Below, one piece after another: positions 47,851-57,574 of a DNA stretch of 64,000 bases. Origin of the DNA: Corylus avellana. Its lineage: Eukaryota > Streptophyta > Magnoliopsida > Fagales > Betulaceae. The position numbers were made by a program, and so were the translations under genes. The stretch is from NCBI RefSeq assembly GCF_901000735.1, contig NC_081544.1:32501235-32565234 (forward strand), written 5' to 3'. The notes below the pieces were generated by a model, which was given only the letters and a program-made list of their open reading frames with translations, made no database searches and was not told the DNA's origin. How positions within the stretch are numbered: the first letter of the stretch is position 1; every line of letters starts with the position of its first letter.

Positions 47851-48829
47851 TTAGTTCTAGAAGGCAGAATATCCCACCAAAGGGATGCATGGTTGGTCAT
47901 GAGCTACACCGGCAACTAAGGCGGTGGCCGGTGGCTGCCTAGATTTTTTATTTATTAATTAAAAAGGTTATAATAATCTTTACATGTCATATTTGTTATT
48001 TATTTGAGAAAAAAATAGCCAAAGATCCTAGATTTAAAATCTTTATAATATTAAATTAACCAAATTGAAAACTTAATTCTAAAAGGCAAAACTCGAAAAA
48101 GTACAATAAGATTCTAAAATATTTTCCATAAAAAACTACAACGGTGATTAGATCAAGATGCAAATAACAAATTAACATAGATTATGACATTCATAGCATC
48201 AATTAATCAATTAAGAGAATTGTAACATCAACTCGATCCTACTACTTTGAAATGCAGTAGTTAATTGAAATCATGTCAACAATGGGCGCCCCGTAACCCT
48301 CCAAGGAGAGTTGTGGCCACTGGCCACCACTCTTCTCTGAGGAAAAGAGTGGCCGCCCCTTACAAAAATGGGCAGCAATCCATTTTGTGAGTAACTGCTT
48401 CTCTCATAGGAATTGTACGTAAGTAGAAGTTGCCCCTTCAAGGAAAGGAATTGCCTGTCATAAAGTGGGGTGACAACCCCTACTTAATTGAGAGGAGGCC
48501 GCCCCTCAAAGAGAGGTACAACCACACCCTATGAGGGGATGGATGTTACTCCTCACACATAATAAGGATGGCCTCTCACCTAGATGGATTGGCAGCCCTG
48601 ATGATGACAGCCCCTCATGATCTTTGAGTTTCGGCATTAAAATTAATTTAATTGTCTATGGTAGCATACGGACTAAATTTAATTTTTTCAAAAAAAAAAA
48701 AACAACGGGATGACCTTTTACTTGGGGGAAGTGGTAGGGAGGTCTTTAGCTTTAGGGGACGACGTCACTGGATGTTATGGCAATTCATAGTTTAACAGTT
48801 TAACCAGGTAGGGTAATTATTACTAACTT
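47851..48829. repeat. GGGGTGGC-related repeat and spacer
   Basis: About 48290-48620 is rich in gtggccactggccacc, ggccgcccct, acaacccct and cccctcatga; related to the repeats at 31980 and 40020. No gene recognised. Confidence 0.45.
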
Positions 48830-49279
48830 CTATTTACAGTAAGGCCTATCTTGGTCTTCTACCAAAGAATCTATACTTGAGCTAGAAAGGAGAGAAATCT
48901 GAAAACATAAAGCTGTACGTAATAGTGAACCTAGACGACATAATGGGATAGTTGGCTAGATTTTTGAAAGGTAGAGAATAATATCAAATTAAAGGTGTGT
49001 GGCCCTATGGACCAGCGATCGATAAGGTGCAGGCCCATACATATATTTTCTGACCATGCATATCGGTGTATATCATGCGTATTTCGCGGTTGAATATATG
49101 TAATGTTAATGTACGCATTACGGTATCTATACGTACGTGCGAATTCCCGCATGAACGCTTTTGTACCCAAATGTTGTAAACGTACGACGTACAGAACAAT
49201 AGAGAAGCACAAGTTTGGGTAAGCCGTAATAAGCTTTTGGCCACTCATCATCACAATGTTAATATTCTCTACCCCTTCA

Positions 49280-49483
49280 TCTAACCCATTATTCTGACCA
49301 GGTTCAGATTTATTTGTCAGCATCATGTGCGTAGATTTTTCTTATCTGATCTAGTGGTCCATTACTGAACATGTGAAGGAAGATAGACAGCGCCTAGCTA
49401 GGGAACCTTTTCTATAAATAGTAGGTTTTCTGTACATTGGATTGCCAAGAAGGCAAGAAACCAAAACAACAAAAACGGAATTG
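49280..49483 (+). promoter_or_regulatory. Promoter of MIR395 j
   Basis: TATAAATA at 49413-49420, 64 bp before the hairpin, and CTGAACCT on the minus strand at 49300-49307 (106 bp from the TATA box), preceded by attctgacc as in d. Confidence 0.75.
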
Positions 49484-49605
49484 GTCAGCTGTCCCCTAGA
49501 TCGAGTTCCCTCGACCACTTCTATGAAATTGTAAATAACCCTCAATTAAGTGAGGGCAATTTTACCCCACTGAAGTGTTTGGGGGAACTCTGGTTGTCAT
49601 CTGAC
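49484..49605 (+). ncRNA. MIR395: MIR395 precursor j (type A, single)
   Basis: Plus-strand hairpin; mature canonical miR395 at 49570-49590. The 5' arm reads GTTCCCTCGACCACTTCTATG, the star region (about 49505-49525). Compared with twin g it has 4 extra bases (atcg) just below the star, which would add a bulge in the lower stem. The loop keeps the ccctcaattaagtgaggg inner stem. No type B partner. Confidence 0.96.
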
Positions 49606-50070
49606 GTTGATTAATTGGCAATTATGAAGAGGGTTGCTGTTTACCTGTATATATATAGTAAGGAATCTTGAATCTCTGAGGTATGTAAGCTTCGATCTTT
49701 CTCTGCATTTCATGTCTAACAATTCCTTCCTTAATTAGCCTTAGAAGTTATTTTGCATGCATTGAAATTCGTTAAAATGTTAAAAAGCCTACAGCTGACA
49801 ATTTTTCTTTGTTATTTGGGAACTGATTAAGTGCATGTTTAATTAGAAAAATAGTTATTTTAAAGATTTTTAGGTCTTCGTTTGTCCTTTATAATTAAGT
49901 CTCGCTAATTGATATGACTGAATACAAATTATAAAGTTGATCCTAATGCTATCAGTTCACCTAAAATAAAGGCTTGTAAATTAAAGGAGCGCTAAAACTA
50001 AAAAGGTCCCAAAATCCTATAGCTTAAAAAACCTAAAGCAAAGTAAAAAAAAAAAATTAAACCTACAGCC

Positions 50071-51992
50071 TAGGGGTGCAAAGGCGGGCGGTTTTTAACC
50101 GCCCGCTAACCGCTAACCGCTATAACCGCCAACCGCCTAACCGCATTAACCGCTAACCGCCTAACCGCCATAACCGCCTAGCGGTTAGCGGTTAGCGGTT
50201 ATTGGGTTTACTAACCGTAACCGCTAACCGCTAACCGCCTTTTTATATAATATATTTTTATAATTATACATATAACATAATCACTTGATCATTAAATCAC
50301 AATTTTTTTAAAAAATAATTAAATCACAATTTGAGTATTAATATATTATCACTATAATTTATATGATTATATCATATAATCACTTGATCATTAAATCACA
50401 ATTTTTTTTAAAAAATAATTAAATCACAATTTGAGTATTAATATATTATCACTATAATTTATATGATTATATCACATGAGATTGATTATTAAATCATTTG
50501 ATTATATAATAACAAATTATACATATATAATATGACATAACTCATAAGTATACTAATTCATACTAATACAACAATTAAATATCTAGAGACTTATTTCCAA
50601 TGTATGTTATAAACCTATAAGTCTATATAAGTCTACATATGTATATGAATAATATAAATGTATAATATCAATAGTTAATCATATGATTCAATGACAATTC
50701 AAATACTTTATTCAAGACTTCAAGTGAATCATATTATTAATGTACAATGATGATATGATTCGTATAATATCAAATTAAGTAATTGACATTGGATTAAACA
50801 ATGACCAATGTGTTACTTATAAACATAATTTAAGTATTAATGTATTATCATTATAATTTTAGTAATTTATATATTATCACTATAATTGATATGATTATAT
50901 CACATGATGACTTGATCATTAAATCATATGATTATATAATAATAAATAATACATATATAATATGACATAACTCATAAGTCATAAGTCTACAAGTTAATCA
51001 TATGATTCATGTACAATGATAATCACAATTGATTCAATTGAATTAAACAATATGTTACTTATAATTACAAGTCTACAATTTAATTAAAGCATTATTAGAT
51101 ACTTTAGGAATTTAGGATTTAGGAGTTTGAACATTACCATTTACCATTAGATATTAAGTTCAATTCAAAGAAAAAAGATTATAAGTAAATATGATAAGAA
51201 TTTAAATAATTAATCATATGAATCATATGATATAATTTAATGAGACTATATGATTATATAATATCAAATTAAGTAATTGACATTAGATTCAACAATGTGT
51301 TACTTATAATCACAATTGAAGTATTAATGTATTTTTTGAACATTTTTTAGAAAAAGAAATTTAACCATTTTTTGAAAGAAAAAAAAAAAAGAAAATTAAC
51401 AATTTTGAACAATTTTGATATATATATATATATATATATAATTGCTTATAGTTATATTATATGCATATTGAATAATATAAATGTATAAGATAAATATTTA
51501 ACTATATGATCCAATTACAATTCCAATACTTAATCAATTATTCATGTACAATGACAATGACAATGTGATTCATATAATATCAAATTAAGTAATTGACATT
51601 GGATTAAACAATGTGTTACTTATAACTACAATTGAAGTATTTTTGTTTGTTTGTAAGTTTATAAGATCAACACTTAATCATATGATCCAATGACAATTCA
51701 AATATTTATAGCAATTGGGCCCAAGAAGATATTAAAAATACAAGAAAAAAAAATGAGGGTAAAAAAAAGCCCAAAAAAAAAGCCCAAAAAGCCCAAAAAA
51801 AAAAGCCCAATTTTAAAAAAGCGGTTAGCGGGCGGTTATCTATTTCACTAACCGCTAACCGGCCACTAACCGCTAACCGTTAACCGCTAGGCGGTTAGCG
51901 GTTGCGGTTAGTGAAATTTACTAACCGCTAGGGCGGTTACGGTTAGCGATTATTGCCACTAACCGCTAACCGTAACCGCCTTTGCACCCCTA
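50071..51992. mobile_element. Non-autonomous hAT-like element with AACCGC subterminal arrays
   Basis: Perfect 17-bp terminal inverted repeats TAGGGGTGCAAAGGCGG. Inside both ends are dense arrays of AACCGC / GCGGTT in mixed orientation (about 50090-50242 and 51820-51980). The centre is very AT-rich, with a ~100-bp tandem duplication near 50296-50480, and no transposase. The TAGGGGTG start and subterminal motif clusters fit hAT elements. The 8-bp flanks (ctacagcc / ctagtaca) do not match cleanly, so the target duplication is unresolved. Confidence 0.75.
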
Positions 51993-54247
51993 CTAGTACA
52001 GCCTAAACTCCATTCCCAAAACAAAAGGTTGAATTAACAAATCAATAATAACCCTGCATTAAAAGATTATATTCTGATTATTTCTGGTTCCTGTACGTGT
52101 GCCTAGCTATGAGCATAAAATTAATCTTAGTTATCTAAAAGGGAAGAGTTTTTGGCAAAAATTCCTCAAGCTTGCTCATGGAGCTTGAGGAAATTTTTGA
52201 AATTAAGGGATATAGCCAGGACATTCATTCAGTTCCAGGTTGGAAATGGGAAACACATTTTAATGTGACTTGATCTTTAATTGGCACCCGGATGGAATAT
52301 TCCTTGTTGACAAATATGGGCCTAGAGCAATATATGATGCCGGAAGTTGGATTAATGCAAAACTTTCTAGTTTCATTTGTGATCAAAACTGGAGTACTGG
52401 CCCCTTGCTAGGTCAGATTCTCTTGTTTATGATTCAAAGTCAGCTGCCTTTGGTTCATATTGGAGGCCATGATCAACCCACTTGAAGTATTTCTAAAAAC
52501 AGGTACGATTCATATTCTCTAGTTATAATTCAAAGTCAGACCATGTTTTGAGACATGGGAGTACTATATTAGAGATAAAAAGTCCTATACCAGTGTTGAA
52601 ACCCTAACTCTAAACCCTATTCACCATAATTAGATAAACATAAATATTTTGCTTAAAATTGAACTTCACAACAAATATCAATTCTTAAAGCTGAAAAAGA
52701 AGAAGAAGAAAAAAAAAAAAAAAACCCTAATTTTTTAATTAGTTTCTTTTTCAATTCCCTGTATTTATGTGTCAGTTCAGCCCATCTTCAGCGGTTTTTA
52801 GGAAAGCAAATAGAGACAATGAACCCAATATGCATGAACTGGAGAACTCTAGACCATATGCACTTCAAGGGATAGTGTGGAGCAGACATGTGAAATACGA
52901 CACCATTGAATGACGATCCTTCTGGAAGACTTTTGAGCAAATTTCTCAATTATATGTAACTGCTCTTATTGATAATATATTACAAGCAGAGTGAGTCGAA
53001 GCTCTCAGTTACTTTCTGTTCAACAATTCCCGCTCTAAAGTTGATAAAGTTAACTTTGCAAACATCACACGCTATATTTGTAGTAGCAACCCAAATTTCC
53101 AAATATAGCAAAGCTAAAATAGGGAAAATATCAGAATTAATCGGTGCCAAAATAACTAGCACACTCAATGCACTACCATAACATGTAAAAGGCTGCACTA
53201 GGTTAAGAAAGGTGGAATGGAAGGTCACAATAATGGACTATATAATATACATGCATGGCTGTGGCTTGTACCACACAAAAATCAAGTCATATCTCAATAA
53301 ATCTCCAATTTGGCTTGAATTCCGTGAAGAAAATTGTAATAAATTAGGGGGACATAAAAATTGAAACATTAAAGAGATCAGGACATTGAAGAAAAACATA
53401 GTAATTATTAGAAGAGATGAAATGTAATTTTTCCAAAATCTTAATAAAATAGCTCGCAATAATTAATCTGTTGGCATTTCCCAACCCAGGGAAGAAAAAA
53501 AAAACGGAACACTTAATTTACTCCCATGAACTTACGCGACTTTTGCAAACACTCTCAATATGTAAAGTTTCTCACTTTGGTGTATCGAACTTTGATTTAC
53601 TTCCACTTTCTCCCTTCTGTTAGGATTTTCTGTTAAATCCTAATGGATGAGTGTGAAATTACTAAAATACCATTTTTTATTAAAGAATAATATTTTTTAA
53701 AAATTATAAATAAAGGCAAATTTGAAATTTTAAAAAAATTTAGGAGTATAAAGGTCGTTTACTCATTCTACATTTTAATTTAACTGCAATATTTAACAGT
53801 AAGAAGTATTTGAAATGAAACGAAAGTTCATTACACTCAAATAAAAAACTTGAATATTTAAGAGTATTTGCAAAAAGTGTTAAGTATGGGGTTAAGTGAA
53901 GTTTTTTTTAAAAAAAAAGATTTGGTCCTCAAAGAAGCGTAACGTACCGCAAGGCGCACGCTTCCCCCATAAGAAAAGTCCGCGGTCAGCGCGTTTAATG
54001 CTGTTTGATACGAAAGCCTACAAACATGTGTCAGTGAGAGTTGGCAACAAGCGTTTTTAAGAAGTAGTGCCAACATGGCTGGCGCATTTAGTGTGGTTCT
54101 AACATGTAGAAGGCTACGCGGCTGTGGCTTTTCCCGCAGAAAATCTAATCAGTATATCTCAAAGAGTTTGCTGAACTATATAAACAAGTCTAGCGAGCGA
54201 GTCACATTACTTGTCATCCTTGATAGATTAACACCATTTCACTTGTC
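51993..54247. other. Spacer and promoter of the quinoprotein-like gene
   Basis: About 52530-52975 is the distal part of inverted arm 3. About 53500-53800 resembles a dispersed plant repeat (acttttgcaaacac, ttctgttaggattttc) without clear ends. A TATATAAA box at 54177-54184 lies 64 bp before the next gene's ATG. Confidence 0.5.
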
Positions 54248-54430
54248 ATGGCACATAATTCTCATGGCACCATCAGCAGCCTTGTCATGGCACTTTGTTT
54301 GTTTACACTAGTGAATAACACGGCTGCACTTGTAAGCAATCGTTACTCTTTTTGCAACCAAAAAAAGAAAAAACAAATTGTTTACAATCTTTTCTTTCTT
54401 TCACATTTTCCCATGATTTCTATTTTGATC

Positions 54431-54463
<33 letters not shown>

Positions 54464-57048
54464 ATTTCAGTGGCTCAGTCACGGGAGAGATATCAGTAAC
54501 CGAAGGTACGAGCCTGCCGAAGTGGTAATCAGCCCAACGACGGTGTCAAAAATGCGGCTGAGATGGAAATTCTTTGCTGGTAAAGATATAACTGCGACGC
54601 CGGCAGTAGCCAACGGAGTGGTCTATTTCCCATCATGGAATGGATATTTGTATGCTGTGAATGCTTTCAATGGTGCATTAATATGGAGGCAGAATCTTGG
54701 TGACTTAACCGGACTAAATGGCACTGGGATCGTTGTGAACGTCACCGTCTCAAGATCCACCCCAACAGTGTACGGAAACCTCTTGCTTGTTGGAATTTAT
54801 GGGCCAGCTGTTGTAATTTCTGTGGATCGATCACATGGCAGGCTCGTTTGGTTAACTCAACTTGACCCACGTCCTCGAGTATTGATCACCATGTCTGGAA
54901 CAGCATACATGGGGTTAGTCAAGCAATATTCCAATTTCTACCTTCATATTTATTATACGTATAATAGCAAGCCAGTCTTGGATATAAATAATTTGGGAAA
55001 TTTCACTTACACTTAGCCTCCAAATTATAAAGAAGCTCTTAGAATCTCAATTATCATTCCCTTTTAATGTTTCTCTCCAATTAGGACTTTTTGTGACAAC
55101 GCCAAAATCTTCAAAGTCCCCCGTTTTAAATTTCTTATTAAATTTTTTAAAAAAATAAACTACAACCCTCGGCCGGCCAACCATGGGTCTGGTGACCAGA
55201 CTCACCACCCCTTTTTTAAAAAATAAAAAAAAATAAATAAAAATCTTGAGAAAAAAATTTTGTATTTTTATAAATTATACAGCGTTATAAAAGATATTAG
55301 AAACTTGATAATTAGGAACTTTAACGTAAAACTATAAATTAGTTGAACTGAGAATTTTAAAAGGGGTTGATAATTAGGAACTTGATATTGAGAAGTTTGA
55401 TAATTCGATATTACGATTGTAAAACTTTTGATAACTCTAAGAAAAGTAAGTGAAGTTTTGCCAAGTAATTTTTACTCAAACATTATATTGGTCTTGTGGA
55501 CTGAACTGAATATTTTACAAGTGCATTCCTGATTTGATTCTTTTTCAATTAAAAGGGAGCTAGAAGCTATAACGTAGTTTATACCCCATTAATTCATTTG
55601 TATAGGGCATTATATGTTGGGGTGTCATCACTAGAAGAAGCATTACCGGCCGGCCAATGTTGCACATTCCGGGGCAGCTTGGCCAAGCTTGATGTTCTAA
55701 CGGGTAGAATCCTTTGGCGGACCTATATGCTTCCTGATAATGGTGGAAAATTAGGAGGCTACTCGGGAGCTGCTATATGGGGAAGCAGCCCTTCCATTGA
55801 CATTAACAGGAGACATGTTTATGTGGCAACGGGGAACCTCTACACAGCTCCGTCTGAGGTGCAAAAGTGTCAAGAAAAGCAAAACAATGAGACAACAAAA
55901 CCTATTCATCCCGACCAGTGCATTGGGCCAGATATCAACTTCAATTCGATTTTGGCTTTGGATATGGATTCTGGGAGGATCAAATGGTCGAGGCAATTGG
56001 GAGGCTATGACGTGTTCTATTTTGCATGTTTAATACCTAATAACCCTGATTGTCCGACAGGGCCTAACATGGATGCAGACTTTGGCGAGGCTCCCCTGCT
56101 GGTTACAACATTTGCCAAGGGAACCAAACGTGATGTCATGGTGGCCGTACAAAAAAGTGGGTTTGCTTGGGCTTTAGACCGCGATAATGGCAGCATAGTT
56201 TGGTTTAAAGTAAGGGTCTCATTTTTTTTTTTTTTTTAATCAAAGCAGGAGAGGGGAAAAAAATGGGAATTAAGGGTCTCATTAAAGTTGAATTAATAAG
56301 CTTTTATATACGAGTAATACTATTTAGTAGACTGTTATATAATTATCATATAACTGAATTATGTGATAATAGAAATAATCCATATAACTGGGATGTTGTG
56401 ACAATGAAAATCAGCTATTAATATGACATTTTCTCAAGTTATATGATAATTGTAGATCAATATACTAAATAGCACTATTCAAAAGAAACTTAAATAATCG
56501 ATGGCTAATTTTCATGTCATGTTTTACTGATAATTGTTTAATTAGCAATTTACTATATTGCTCTTTACTAAAATTGAAGAATTGTGTAGTTGGCAGGACC
56601 GGGTGGAGAAGAGGGAGGAGGGATATGGGGTGCAGCCTCATATGGAAGAAGGGTGTACACAAACATTGCCAATGGCAACCAAGAGAGCTTCACACTGAAA
56701 CCATCTAGCCTGAATACAACAGCCGGGGCATGGGTGGCTCTTGATGCTAATTCTGGGGAAATTGTGTGGTCCACAGCAAACCCCAGTAATGAAACTTCCC
56801 AGGGACCTGTCACGGTAGCCAATGGTGTGGTTTTTGCTGGGTCCGTAGCTTCCAACGGTCTAATATATGCCATTGATGCCAGAACAGGGAATATCCTCTG
56901 GTCATATAATACCGGTGCTACTGTGTACGGCGGTACAGCAGTGAGTTATGGATGCATTTACATAGGGAGCGGATATACAGTTGGGCTCGCAAAGTTCCAC
57001 CCCACCTGGACTCCCGGAACTTCACTTTATGCCTTATGTATTAGATAA
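54248..57048 (+). CDS. PQQ-repeat (quinoprotein/polyvinylalcohol dehydrogenase-like) secreted protein
   Basis: Four exons join in frame to 529 aa: 54248-54331, 54471-54913, 55606-56209 and 56590-57048. Exon 1 encodes a signal peptide-like start (hydrophobic SLVMALCLFTLVNNTAAL). The mature part begins WLSHGRDISNRRYEPAE and continues with beta-propeller repeats typical of quinoprotein alcohol dehydrogenase-like proteins: VVYFPSWNGYLYAVNA, CCTFRGSLAKLDVLTGRILW, GAAIWGSSPSIDINRRHVYV, ILALDMDSGRIKW, WVALDANSGEIVW and YAIDARTGNILWSY. The annotated plant relatives are secreted or wall-associated proteins of unproven activity; plants are not known to make PQQ, so an enzymatic role is uncertain. The start was chosen because it gives a signal peptide, an in-frame exon 1 and the right distance from a TATA box. 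The 692-bp intron 2 holds AT-rich repeat sequence. Confidence 0.9.
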
Positions 57049-57574
57049 GAGCTGTGTACTCATCAGTCATCCTCATTGTCAACAAATAACATTTCATGTG
57101 TTGAGATATATACATGGACCTACTTCAAATAAAATTACAGCAGCATTTTATCCTCAAAATAAGTTTCAAAAAGAAAAAAATTTCTTCAAATTTGTTGATT
57201 CAATCGATCAGAATATCATATTTGTTCATTAAGAATGCCAAGAATTGGGAAGGATGCAGATAATTCTCTCCAAGATTGTATTTTTATAATTGATGAACTT
57301 TGCCTAAACTTCACATGTTACAGAAAACGTTGGGAAAAATGTCCTTAATTTTGAAAAGCCCGTGTACTGTGGGCCAAGTTTGTATTATGTGTAATGGGCT
57401 TTTAAGGGGGCCATACGGGCTAGGTGTCGCTCTAACCAAATTTTTTAAAGAAGATATTCTCCAATGGCCCAATTAAGATTAATCAGTTTATCAAAACATG
57501 GGCTGGGCTCATGTGGGCTGAGTAGTGAGTACTAAGGCGCCTTCACTCTTCCATTGCTGTTTCTTAAACGAAGC
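57049..57574. other. 3' flank of quinoprotein-like gene and promoter of PPR gene
   Basis: Same-strand genes 526 bp apart. About 57350-57530 contains agccc(g)t and gggcct-like telobox/site II-type motifs (tgggcc, aatgggc, gggctgggctc), common in promoters of organelle-protein genes. This is a motif reading only. Confidence 0.4.

Larger units (their letters stand above)
48830..49741. repeat. Right arm of inverted duplication 3, proximal part (contains MIR395 j)
   Basis: Reverse complement of about 39115-39960. The same arm resumes at about 52530-52975 (matching 38660-39100), so roughly 2.8 kb, including a hAT element, was inserted later. It also matches the relic at 29190-29960 in complement. 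Confidence 0.88.

Noticed and set aside
21264..49605. A single polycistronic MIR395 transcript
   Set aside because: Copies alternate strand and nearly every one has its own TATA box and upstream motif, so independent units are more likely; only transcript data could exclude read-through.
50090..51980. CRISPR-like or telomere-like short repeat array (CCGCTAACCGC series)
   Set aside because: Units are mixed in orientation and spacing, lie at both ends of a TIR-flanked element, and do not match the plant telomere unit TTTAGGG; they fit subterminal transposon motifs.
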